Below, in pieces: positions 1-8,603 of a stretch of 64,000 nucleotides of DNA. Under the pieces are notes generated by a model. That model was not told the origin of the DNA. It was given only the letters and a program-made list of their open reading frames with translations, and ran no database searches. The DNA lies in the NCBI GenBank assembly GCA_002306055.1, contig DBRR01000030.1, positions 30,280 to 94,279 on the forward strand, in the 5' to 3' direction. Numbering within the stretch: the first letter of the stretch is position 1; the number at the start of each line of letters is the position of its first letter. This DNA is from Anaerolineaceae bacterium UBA1363. Its GTDB lineage: Bacteria > Chloroflexota > Anaerolineae > Anaerolineales > Anaerolineaceae. The position numbers and the translations under genes were made by a program.

Positions 1-354
1 GTAAACCCCCTCCGTACGGCTTTCGGTTTCCTGGCATTTATGGGGGTTTTTACACTTTTTCCACTATTTCCGCTGTTTTTTGATAGTGCAGGATGGCTGT
101 TTGCGTGTAAAAACTGGGCGGTTGTTAAGGTGCAAGATTTGATGTGCGTGAAGATAATAGCACATTTGTTCTATAAGGCAAGGGAAAACGTTGCATTTAC
201 ACCTCCTCTCCAGAGGGGAATTAAAGGGGGTGGATCGGATTCGCCAAGCAATTCGCTAACCTCTCAGTGCTCCTTAGGATTTATATTGGTACAATATCAA
301 GGACAAGGGAATAGTTAGTGGTTAGAATAAGATAATTAATCAAGAGGAGGGTTC
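1..354. other. Intergenic region upstream of the NurA-HerA island
   Basis: No gene is recognised here; a 92-codon open frame at 40-318 has no ribosome binding site or family resemblance. Positions 6-19 (CCCCCTCCGTACGG) recur exactly at 8472-8485 on the other side of the AT-rich island. A short GC-rich inverted repeat with a CCTCTCCAGAGG core lies near 195-210. The last ~100 bases should hold the promoter of the downstream operon, but no convincing -35/-10 pair was found. Confidence 0.5.
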
Positions 355-1488
355 GTGAGTATCAATCAAATCAATATCATTGCTCCTGCACTTGATTTGC
401 TAAGTCAAAATCTAGACCATGTTATGCCTGCGGTTGGCGGTGCCATGGAGGACTTAGAACATCCTGATGTTGAGGAACTCGATGACATCTTAATAAACGC
501 AGAATCTCGGGAAATTACCAGTTTTTTGGAGACACCAACCCCCGATGTTTATAATTTGTATCGAGAAACACCCCCAATCTTTCGAGAAGAAAATAATTTT
601 TACAGGTTTTTTATAGATGGAAGTATACGCACATACTACCTTGCCACCGGAATAGAAGGAACACGCACCTTTCCTATCGAACTTGCTCAAATCGGAGCTG
701 CTGTTATAGAAAGGGATAAAAAAGGTAACGTCCATCCACTTGAAGTAAAGCACAGGTTGCTTCTACTTCTCCCCAAAGGGGCTTTTGGGGTTTCGGACAC
801 GGTGTGGGCAGAATTAAAGAAACTAAATAGAGTAGATAGATTTTTTGAAGTCATTGACACAACTGAGAAAAATGCATTTGCCCCACAAGAAGCAACTATG
901 GAAAATTTGCGGACTCGTTCGGGCGGCATTGCTAGAAACCGGATGCATAAGCTTGAAATCGAGGTTATTGACGCAACAGATCCTTATAGAAATGAAAACA
1001 ACTGGTTGGTAATAGATGGCGCTGTAAAGCTTGATGAATTCATAAAGACAGAAAACATGATCGGAGTCGCAAAAAATTACCGAAAAGACCCACTTTTTAA
1101 ATTTGGGAGAAGCGCTGCTTCGAGAATTGATATTTCCACTCTTTTGGCAAATCTGCCGTATGCGCATAGGACTGCAGTGTTTAGTTCTCATGGCGGGAAA
1201 GTTGCGTTTTGGTATGTACGTTTGAGGAAACAGGGGGAAGTAGATTACCCTTTGATGGGCGTTGTAAAGGTGGAATTACCAAGACCAGATGAAACTCCCG
1301 TTGAATCCGAACTGGCAGATCTAATCACCAGGACATTAATAGCGGAAAGAAATGTAACACCATATGGTCTAGATCGCCGCTGGCATTGCCACCTATATCC
1401 AATTTACCAGGCAGAGCAAGCTATCAAGAATCGTTTTTACTCAAAAGATGTGTTAATGGGCATGATCCGTTGGCCACACCACCGATAA
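355..1488 (+). CDS. NurA-like nuclease domain protein
   Basis: 377 aa, GTG start chosen because GAGGAGG lies five bases upstream (344-350). An N-terminal helical part is followed at residue 88 by a D-G-S motif in a hydrophobic strand (FFIDGSIRTYYL), the signature opening of NurA nuclease domains. Later conserved-looking strands (FSSHGGKVAFWYVRL, GVVKVELPRPDETPVES, and a C-terminal LYPIYQAEQAI) fit the family layout. NurA proteins are Mn-dependent 5'-3' exo/endonucleases that work with the HerA translocase, and a HerA-like gene starts 14 bases downstream. In archaea the pair resects DNA ends; in bacteria it often sits in defence islands, which the adjacent methyltransferase suggests here. The family call rests on motif and neighbour, not on overall alignment. 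Confidence 0.75.
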   Translation: MSINQINIIAPALDLLSQNLDHVMPAVGGAMEDLEHPDVEELDDILINAESREITSFLETPTPDVYNLYRETPPIFREENNFYRFFIDGSIRTYYLATGIEGTRTFPIELAQIGAAVIERDKKGNVHPLEVKHRLLLLLPKGAFGVSDTVWAELKKLNRVDRFFEVIDTTEKNAFAPQEATMENLRTRSGGIARNRMHKLEIEVIDATDPYRNENNWLVIDGAVKLDEFIKTENMIGVAKNYRKDPLFKFGRSAASRIDISTLLANLPYAHRTAVFSSHGGKVAFWYVRLRKQGEVDYPLMGVVKVELPRPDETPVESELADLITRTLIAERNVTPYGLDRRWHCHLYPIYQAEQAIKNRFYSKDVLMGMIRWPHHR

Positions 1489-1502
1489 TTTAGGAGGTTA
1501 TG

Positions 1503-3176
1503 ATGACTGAAGAACAAACAGAAGTTAAGAAAGCTTTAGGTAGAACGTCTGCAACAGAAAGAGAACCGATCACATCTGACAAATTCGCTTTTTGGCTTTC
1601 AAATGAGATTATTGTTAATCCATTTGATATTGTGGCTGTAAAACAAGTCAACCAACCAGGAGAAGAAGACAGTGATACTTTTGGTCTTGTTACGAACCTC
1701 GAACATCGAACAGATGCGCCCAATCATTTGGCAAACTTTATCTCCAGCAATTTTGGAGAAACTGATGAAGAACCAAACACGAACCGGCAGGGAACAACCG
1801 TAGCATTTGCCAATGTGCTCAGCAACAGCGATGATATCTACATGCCAGTTCCGAGTGAAAAAATTGTGCATTTTGCTGAACCGGATGATATCCAGAAAGC
1901 ATTAGGAACAGATCTGTTAATCAAGGAACGGAAGAAAGATGCAATACCAGCTGGATTAATCAAGATGAGCAATGGTGCGTCCACTGTAGCCTACCTGGAT
2001 AAACGATACGTTTTAGGACCTGAATCAGCACATGTCAACATCTCAGGTATCTCTGGCCTAGCAACCAAAACCTCTTATGCGATGTTTTTATTGCAGTCTA
2101 TTTTGCAAACAACCGAAGATAAAGAAGATATTGCAGTAATTATATTAAATGTGAAACAGGCAGACCTGCTTCAGGTAGACAAAAGAGGACCTGAATTAAA
2201 ACCAGAGCAAAAAGCAATGTGGGAGGCCATGGGGTTAGAACCAAAACCATTTGAAAATGTAAGATACCTACTTCCCAGAGGCCCTTCTGGTGGTCCTAAT
2301 TCATACCAACCCATTCCATCTATATACTCTACATATGCTTATGATCTGCCAGGAACAGTGGATAAATTGGATCTGCTGTTCAGTAATGTAGCAGATTCAA
2401 GCGGAACAATAGAGGGGATCTATGCTGAGATTGCTTCGGGAATTCAAGGAAACGAGTCTGATTTTGCAAATGTTCAGAGTTGGGAACAACTCCTTGAGTT
2501 CCTCAGAATAAAGATGCAGGACAAAGGAAGGTGGCGAGGTTTATTCGCAGGATCTTCGTTAGGCATGTTTAGAAGGCACTTAAGAAGAGCAGTCCAAACC
2601 AGACAGACCGGAATTTTTGTTGGCAGCAGAGCAAGGAATGAAAAATTACTTCGAAATGAACTGATCAATATTAAGGGTGGTAATACTTATGTGATCGATA
2701 TTGCTAAGTTAGCGGATGATGAACAAACGCTCGTTTTCGGTGACATCTTGAGAACGATTTATTCGGTCAAAGCAGAAGACTTGGAGGAAAGAACAGAAGA
2801 AACAGACGTGCCGGGGAAAATCATAATTTTTGTGGACGAACTGAATAAATACGCACCAACTGGTAGCGGCAGTCCGATTACCCAACAAGTATTAGATGTG
2901 GCAGAAAGAGGACGAAGTTTAGGAGTGATCCTGATCTCAGCACAGCAATTTATGAGCGCGGTACATCCAAGAGTGACCGGCAACAGTGCGTCAAAAATCA
3001 TAGGTAGAACAGGTTCATCTGAGGTGAATGCACCAGATTACCGGTTTTTGGACCAGGATATTCGTGGGGCGGTGACAAGGCTCACGAAAGGTGAATTATT
3101 GATCAGCCACGCAATTTACCGCCAGCCAGTAAAAATCATCTTTCCAATGCCCGCCTACGAACAGGAACAACACTAA
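1503..3176 (+). CDS. HerA-like DNA translocase ATPase with variant P-loop
   Basis: 557 aa. Two adjacent ATGs (1500, 1503) follow AGGAGG at 1492-1497; the second has the better spacing. The N-terminal ~170 residues could hold a HAS-barrel-like domain. The nucleotide-binding loop reads GISGLATKTS (Lys about 189), so the Gly that normally precedes Lys in GxxxxGK[ST] is Thr. Walker B is IIIFVDELN (Asp445-Glu446), followed by a sensor-like ILISAQQ and an arginine-finger-like GRTG, all in FtsK/HerA order. Partner of the upstream NurA-like nuclease; its stop overlaps the start of the methyltransferase by one base, so the three are translated as one unit. Expected role: hexameric dsDNA translocase feeding the nuclease. 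Confidence 0.85.
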   Translation: MTEEQTEVKKALGRTSATEREPITSDKFAFWLSNEIIVNPFDIVAVKQVNQPGEEDSDTFGLVTNLEHRTDAPNHLANFISSNFGETDEEPNTNRQGTTVAFANVLSNSDDIYMPVPSEKIVHFAEPDDIQKALGTDLLIKERKKDAIPAGLIKMSNGASTVAYLDKRYVLGPESAHVNISGISGLATKTSYAMFLLQSILQTTEDKEDIAVIILNVKQADLLQVDKRGPELKPEQKAMWEAMGLEPKPFENVRYLLPRGPSGGPNSYQPIPSIYSTYAYDLPGTVDKLDLLFSNVADSSGTIEGIYAEIASGIQGNESDFANVQSWEQLLEFLRIKMQDKGRWRGLFAGSSLGMFRRHLRRAVQTRQTGIFVGSRARNEKLLRNELINIKGGNTYVIDIAKLADDEQTLVFGDILRTIYSVKAEDLEERTEETDVPGKIIIFVDELNKYAPTGSGSPITQQVLDVAERGRSLGVILISAQQFMSAVHPRVTGNSASKIIGRTGSSEVNAPDYRFLDQDIRGAVTRLTKGELLISHAIYRQPVKIIFPMPAYEQEQH

Positions 3177-6100
3177 TGCCACAATTTGACCCGGTAAAAT
3201 TAGAATCTTTTGTTCAAATACGCGCACCACAAATCGCTAAAGACATTCAAACGGCAGCTGCGAAGGCACACAATGAAGCGGATCTTGTGGCAGAAACTGA
3301 AAAGATTTTGGAAAAATTCGCCACAAATTTCGACATTCAACTTAATTTACAACGTGAGCGAACTCTCATTAATGGTCGTGCAGATGCGGTCTATAATCGA
3401 TTTGTTATCGAATATGAACCTCCGAGATCTCTCACCAAATCTAACACCCACCGCAACAACAAGCACGCAATCGAACAAGTCCAAAATTATATGGCAGGCT
3501 TGGAAAGACTCGACCGACAGAAGAAAGAGCGCCTGGCGGGTGTAGCGCTTGACGGCTCGTATTACATCTTTATACGCTATCGTGATGATCATTGGAATAT
3601 CGATGATCCAATACCTGTTAATAGCCACAGCTCAGAAAAATTTCTTCGGTATTTATTAGCACTTTCAACCGAATTGGCTTTAACCCCTGAAAATTTGGTG
3701 CGCGATTTTGGAGAGAATAGCAATGTTGCCAGGCGGGTTGTGCCTGCTCTATACAGGGCAATCACCACTACACAAAACAAAAAAGCTGATGTGCTATTCC
3801 GCCAATGGTTGCATCAGTTTAGAGAAGTTTCCGGTTACGATCCTGAAGGCAGCCAATTGAATACCCGGGAATTGGGAAGACTTTATGCCGTCAATGAAAA
3901 GCACATTGATCTGGAAAAGTTGTTTTTCTCTATTCACACTTACTACGCGGCTTTCATTAAGTTACTTGCCCTTCAAGTTGCTTATTACTACCTAATGCCC
4001 AAAATGGGGAGTGGGTTAAGAGGGGCAGCAAACGAAACAGAGGAAAAGTTATGCAAATTTCTGCAGAATATGGAACGGGGAGGACTATTTGCGGAATTAG
4101 GCATAAAAAACTTCTTGGAAGGCGACTTCTTCGGATGGTACCTGGATATTTGGGATGAAAACCTATACGTGGCTTTTCAGCGTTTAGTTGGAGACCTGGC
4201 AAATTATTCATTAGTAACATTAGATGTTGACCCAGAGGAAACCAGGGACCTTCTCAAGCAACTTTACCAGAACCTGGTTCCCAGAGAATTAAGGCATGCC
4301 TTGGGAGAATATTACACGCCAGATTGGTTGGCGGAGCGCTTGCTTAACCAATTAGGTTACGACGGAGACCCGAAAATAAGGTTACTAGATCCTGCCTGTG
4401 GATCAGGCACCTTTTTGGTGCTTGCGATTAAACGGGTGCATGCCTATGCTGATGAGAAAATGCTGCCTCCAGCGCAAGTTTTAGATCAGGTTCTGCAGAA
4501 TATTGTCGGTTTTGATTTAAACCCCCTGGCTGTAATCAGCAGCCGAACCAACTACCTGCTTGCGCTTGGTGATTTACTGCAGCACCGTAACGGCGATATT
4601 ACAATACCAGTTTATCTGGCTGATTCAATCTTAACCCCAACCCAAGGAACAGACTTATTTACACAGAATGCCTACAGTTTTTCAACCGCTGTAGGTAAGT
4701 TCTCAGTCCCCCGCGTGCTTGTACAGGCAAATTACATCAGCCAATTGGCAGATCTACTGGAAGAATGTGTGCATGTCAACCTTGACCCCACATTATTTGA
4801 ACAGCGATTAATCAACATGTTCGGAATGAAAAGGCCTGATGATGAAAATGCAATTTCGGTTACTTTAACGCTTTACAACCAATTAATTGAACTCGAGAAG
4901 CAAGGCATTAATGGCATTTGGGCGAGGATTATCAAGAACGCCTTTGCTCCAATTTTTCAACCCAAGTTTGACTTGATTGCTGGCAACCCTCCCTGGGTAA
5001 ATTGGGAAAACTTACCTGAAGATTACCGTCAGGAGACAATACCACTTTGGGAATTTTATGGTTTATTTCCACATAAAGGAATGGATGCTATTCTAGGTAA
5101 AGGCAAAAAAGATATATCGATGTTGATGACCTATGTGGCAATTGACAAATACCTAAAAGACAATGGTAAACTAGGATTTGTAATAACACAGACTGTTTTT
5201 AAATCCACTGGTGCTGGTCAAGGTTTTAGAAGATTTAAATTAGCTGATGGAACACCGATCAAAATCGTTGGTGTTGATGATATGGCTTTTATTAAACCAT
5301 TTAAAGATGCTTCAAATAGAACTTCAATAGTGATTATGGTTAAAAACCAAGTAATGACATATCCTTTAAATTCTTATTTACTCTGGTATAAACCAGATGG
5401 GGGACTAACAATTAATGAAACAATTACATTGGAATACATCGTAAAAAATAAAGTTGCTTCATATAGGCAATTTCTGGCTGAACCAGTGGATGAAAATGAC
5501 AAAACATCTTCATGGTTAACTGCACCTAGAGCCGCATTCAAATCCATTAGAACAATATTAGGGAAATCAGAATATGAAGCCCACTTAGGAGTAAATGCTG
5601 GAGGGGCAAGTGGCATATACTGGTTAGACCTAATATCAACTAACCCTGACGGAACACTGTTAGTAAGTAACAAAACTGAATGCTCAAAAAAGAAACTTGA
5701 TTCGGTTCAGGTTAGATTAGAACCTGAGCTAGTTTACCCACTAGTTAGGGAAAGAGGAATTAAGAAATGGCACTATATTCAAAATGATTATCTATTATTC
5801 GTCCAAGATCCTGATCGTAGGAAAGGATACGATGAAAGATGGCTGTCAACTAACTATCCTAAGACCTATGGGTACCTGAAATATTTTGAGGAATTCTTAA
5901 GAGATAGGCCAGCCTACAACCGATATTATTCCACAAAAGATCCATTTTATTCAATGTTTAATGTTGGTAACTATACAATGTCAGATTATAAGGTTGCATG
6001 GAGCAGATTAGAAAAAACCATCAATGCTTGTGTAATTTCGAAAGACAACAACGGAAAACTAATTATTCCGCAAGAGACAATTTCTTTCATTGCTTGTGAC

Positions 6101-6427
6101 AGTAAGGATGAAGCAGACTATTTATGTGGGATATTAAATAGTGCAATGTTTAATTTCGCTGTGCAATCTTATTCAATGACTGGAGGCAAAAGTTTTGGCA
6201 CACCGAATATTTTAGAAAACATAAACGTACCAAAATTTGACCCTTCAAATGAAAAGCATATGGAAATAGTAAATCTGTCAAGGAAAGCACAAGAGCTAAC
6301 TTCACAAAACGATACAGAAAATTTAGAAATCATCGAAAATCAAATTGACCGAGTAACTGGGGAAGTGTGGAATATGAATGAAAACGACATAAAAGAATTG
6401 AAGGAAATACAAGTAACAATTTATTAA
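3176..6427 (+). CDS. Eco57I-type N6-adenine methyltransferase with N-terminal nuclease-like domain
   Basis: 1083 aa, starting at an ATG that overlaps the HerA stop. Residues ~40-130 look like a PD-(D/E)xK-type module (GRADAVYNRFVIEYEPP), but the expected E-x-K reads E-Y-E. A helical linker follows. The methyltransferase domain has the SAM motif DPACGSGTF at residue 405 and the catalytic NPPW at 604-607, the gamma-class adenine methylase order of type IIG/Eco57I enzymes. The C-terminal ~430 residues, from about base 5090, are strikingly AT-rich and should be the target-recognition region. It probably marks self DNA at a specific sequence, and may also cut or license cutting by NurA-HerA. Restriction specificity cannot be read from sequence. 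Confidence 0.85.
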   Translation: MPQFDPVKLESFVQIRAPQIAKDIQTAAAKAHNEADLVAETEKILEKFATNFDIQLNLQRERTLINGRADAVYNRFVIEYEPPRSLTKSNTHRNNKHAIEQVQNYMAGLERLDRQKKERLAGVALDGSYYIFIRYRDDHWNIDDPIPVNSHSSEKFLRYLLALSTELALTPENLVRDFGENSNVARRVVPALYRAITTTQNKKADVLFRQWLHQFREVSGYDPEGSQLNTRELGRLYAVNEKHIDLEKLFFSIHTYYAAFIKLLALQVAYYYLMPKMGSGLRGAANETEEKLCKFLQNMERGGLFAELGIKNFLEGDFFGWYLDIWDENLYVAFQRLVGDLANYSLVTLDVDPEETRDLLKQLYQNLVPRELRHALGEYYTPDWLAERLLNQLGYDGDPKIRLLDPACGSGTFLVLAIKRVHAYADEKMLPPAQVLDQVLQNIVGFDLNPLAVISSRTNYLLALGDLLQHRNGDITIPVYLADSILTPTQGTDLFTQNAYSFSTAVGKFSVPRVLVQANYISQLADLLEECVHVNLDPTLFEQRLINMFGMKRPDDENAISVTLTLYNQLIELEKQGINGIWARIIKNAFAPIFQPKFDLIAGNPPWVNWENLPEDYRQETIPLWEFYGLFPHKGMDAILGKGKKDISMLMTYVAIDKYLKDNGKLGFVITQTVFKSTGAGQGFRRFKLADGTPIKIVGVDDMAFIKPFKDASNRTSIVIMVKNQVMTYPLNSYLLWYKPDGGLTINETITLEYIVKNKVASYRQFLAEPVDENDKTSSWLTAPRAAFKSIRTILGKSEYEAHLGVNAGGASGIYWLDLISTNPDGTLLVSNKTECSKKKLDSVQVRLEPELVYPLVRERGIKKWHYIQNDYLLFVQDPDRRKGYDERWLSTNYPKTYGYLKYFEEFLRDRPAYNRYYSTKDPFYSMFNVGNYTMSDYKVAWSRLEKTINACVISKDNNGKLIIPQETISFIACDSKDEADYLCGILNSAMFNFAVQSYSMTGGKSFGTPNILENINVPKFDPSNEKHMEIVNLSRKAQELTSQNDTENLEIIENQIDRVTGEVWNMNENDIKELKEIQVTIY

Positions 6428-6495
6428 GATAGCATACTCTTTTATCTCATGATCGGAAATGTGTAACAAAGTAAAAACATCTAAAGGAGATATTT

Positions 6496-8067
6496 TTGAC
6501 AAAAGTTTTTAGAAATTTTCCAACACCTATAACAAATGGAAAAAGAAAAGTGGCCTTATTAATATCTCCACCGATCTATGATACGCAATATTGGTCGCAG
6601 TGGTCGCAGCCATATGGCTTGCTTAGAATTGCTGCTTTGCTGAAAAAGTATCAATATAAACGGATTGAGTTATTTGATTTCTTAGAAGTAAGAGAGAGTG
6701 AAAAAATTCATCAACATCGGATCAATCCTTTTGAGGAGTTTTCTACTAAAGATCAACCTCACCGACCAATAAAACCACATCGGATTCAAAAAGGTGATCT
6801 TGATGGTCATATTGATCTATTCAACCATCATTTTGGAAAGACCTGGAGGGAATTTGATGATTGGTTAGATGGGAAAGGATTTACAAAAGCAAACCCTCCG
6901 GACGAGATTTGGATTTCAGCAGTGATGACATATTGGTGGGAATCAAGCAGAGACCTGATAGCCCGGTTGAGAGCAAGGTTTGGCAATAAGTCGCTAATTA
7001 TTTTGGGCGGTATCTACCCCACTTTGGTACCGCAGCATGCGGCAGAGTTTTGTAAACCAGATATTGTGGTTGTTGGGGAGATCGCTGAGGCAAACAACCT
7101 TTGGACAGACCTCTCATTGTATGAGAAGGCCCCCAATTATGCGATTATCACTCCCAGCAGGGGCTGCCCCTATAATTGCGCTTATTGTGCCCAAAAGACG
7201 ATCAACAACGGGCGAAAAACAGTCGATTGTCGGTTGGTTGAAGATGTTTATGCCGAAATGATGGACAAATGGGAACGATTTGGTATAAGGGATTTTTGTT
7301 TTTATGCCGATTTCTTGCTTTGGAGGCCTGAAGAAAATTTTATACCCCTGCTGGAAAAAATCAGCCAAACTAAAAGTGTAAAATTCCGACTATATGCACC
7401 TGAAGGATTGGATGTAAAGTACCTTTCGCGATCACAAAAACTGGTGGATTTGCTCAAAGCTGCCAACATGCAAAAGATTTATCTGCCCTGTGAGAATATC
7501 GATGATCAATACCTAAAAACCCTCAACAGAAAACATGTCCAATTAGATGATTTTGTAAAAGCAGCCCGTATGTGTGAGAAGGCAGGCTTCAAGCTGCGCA
7601 ATATGGATGTGAATTCATTCATCTTATATGGTTTACCAGGAGAGAGAATAGATGATATTGTAAAGACCACTCTCTTTGTGAGTGAAATCGTGGGCTCGAT
7701 CATCCCAATGCTTTTCACACCGGTACCAACCACCCGGATCTATAACGATTACTTGCCATATATTCAGGAAAGAGGGTGGGACCAACAGCTGCAGATGCTA
7801 AATGGTAAGTTATTCCCCTTCAGAGATTTAAATGAAGGCACAATCGATGATTATGTTGATCTGCAAAGATTGATGTTCTCTCTAAATGCCCACTACAGAA
7901 ATCAATCATTTAAGGTATTTGGCGACACAAAAGTCTCACAAGCTCTAAGGGACAATATAGGAAATGGTTTTAGTGAGTTCGTAGGAAGATATAAAGACAT
8001 TAGTGTACAAGATGAGCAAATAAGTAATCTTCCGGAACAGGACATAATAGAGGGCAATAAAAAATAA
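6496..8067 (+). CDS. Radical SAM protein, B12-binding-type architecture
   Basis: 523 aa with a TTG start, supported by AAAGGAGA at 6483-6490 and by the next ATG being far inside the protein. The N-terminal ~190 residues resemble the Rossmann-like cobalamin-binding domain of the B12-radical SAM superfamily (VALLISPPIYD, GGIYPTLVPQHAAEFCKPDIVVVGE), but no clear DxHxxG lower-ligand motif is visible. The [4Fe-4S] site is C224-x3-C228-x2-C231 (RGCPYNCAYC). It lies 68 bases after the methyltransferase in the same AT-rich island and direction, so it may be co-transcribed. The substrate is unknown; no known defence role is claimed. Confidence 0.8.
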   Translation: MTKVFRNFPTPITNGKRKVALLISPPIYDTQYWSQWSQPYGLLRIAALLKKYQYKRIELFDFLEVRESEKIHQHRINPFEEFSTKDQPHRPIKPHRIQKGDLDGHIDLFNHHFGKTWREFDDWLDGKGFTKANPPDEIWISAVMTYWWESSRDLIARLRARFGNKSLIILGGIYPTLVPQHAAEFCKPDIVVVGEIAEANNLWTDLSLYEKAPNYAIITPSRGCPYNCAYCAQKTINNGRKTVDCRLVEDVYAEMMDKWERFGIRDFCFYADFLLWRPEENFIPLLEKISQTKSVKFRLYAPEGLDVKYLSRSQKLVDLLKAANMQKIYLPCENIDDQYLKTLNRKHVQLDDFVKAARMCEKAGFKLRNMDVNSFILYGLPGERIDDIVKTTLFVSEIVGSIIPMLFTPVPTTRIYNDYLPYIQERGWDQQLQMLNGKLFPFRDLNEGTIDDYVDLQRLMFSLNAHYRNQSFKVFGDTKVSQALRDNIGNGFSEFVGRYKDISVQDEQISNLPEQDIIEGNKK

Positions 8068-8167
8068 TCAAGTACCGAAAAAATCAAGCTGAGTCTTACT
8101 GTAATCTATAAGCGTTGGAGTGAGGGGAAGCCCAAGGGCCCTTTTATCACCCATCACTATCACCTAC

Positions 8168-8370
8168 CAACCCCTTGAAAACTTAGAACAAACGTGCCAT
8201 TATATATTCGCGTGTTTCTATTTGCAATCTGGCACATTAACAAAATGCAAATTTGCAGCAAACTGCCTTGTTTCAGTTTGATTTGCAATAAAAGCACCCT
8301 TCTGTACTATCAAAAAACGTTGCTATTTTTGCAATTCTTGCAATTTGTTTTCTCAGCTTTGTACTTGGGG
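8168..8370 (+). repeat. Dispersed element, copy A (related to 43284-43462)
   Basis: About 200 bp clearly alignable by eye with 43284-43462. Both copies carry TTGAAA, then GAACAAACGTGC, then an AT-rich -10-like stretch (ATTATATATT here), a CTATTTGCA block, GGCACATTAACAAA, and several TTGCAA motifs ending in TTTCTCAG. Copy A may extend further, since TTTTCCCTC near 8530 has a counterpart near 43527. It encodes no protein and has no transposase; it could be a MITE-like relic or a small-RNA gene. Confidence 0.7.
8175..8204 (+). promoter_or_regulatory. Promoter-like sequence with SOS-box-like dyad
   Basis: TTGAAA (8175-8180) is followed after 18 bases by ATTATA (8199-8204). The spacer contains GAACAAACGTGC (8186-8197), one mismatch from the Gram-positive-type LexA box GAACRNRYGTTC. 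The arrangement is conserved in copy B at 43298-43326. No gene with a ribosome binding site follows. Regulation by LexA is an inference. Confidence 0.4.
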
Positions 8371-8372
8371 GA

Positions 8373-8400
8373 AGGCTTGGCGTGCCAAGCCCCTACATTT
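8373..8400. repeat. Short palindromic dispersed repeat, copy 1
   Basis: GGCTTGGCGTGCCAAGCC followed by CCTACAT. The same palindrome with the two central bases changed (GGCTTGGCACGCCAAGCC) is at 8606-8623, also followed by CCTACAT. The compensating symmetry suggests selection for a hairpin or for the dyad. Confidence 0.65.
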
Positions 8401-8603
8401 GGGGTGTAGGGTAGGGCTGGGCCTTGGTCCAGCCGCTTATCTCGCGCATGCATATGATGAGGAGGGAGCAAGCCCCCTCCGTACGGACTGACAGCTTGCG
8501 ATGGATGAAGGGTACATGAGGTTTCATGGTTTTCCCTCTTCAGTCTCCCGTCCGTTTCACGGCGGGATCCAGCTTCCCCCAGGGGAAGCCCAGGACTGCA
8601 TAC

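Noticed and set aside
40..318. 92-codon open frame at the window start
   Set aside because: No ribosome binding site and no recognisable domain; it contains repeat-like sequence.
355..8067. BREX, DISARM or a classical type I system
   Set aside because: No PglZ, BrxC, DrmA/B, HsdR or HsdS-like genes are seen; the only shared parts are a methyltransferase and an ATPase of the HerA type.
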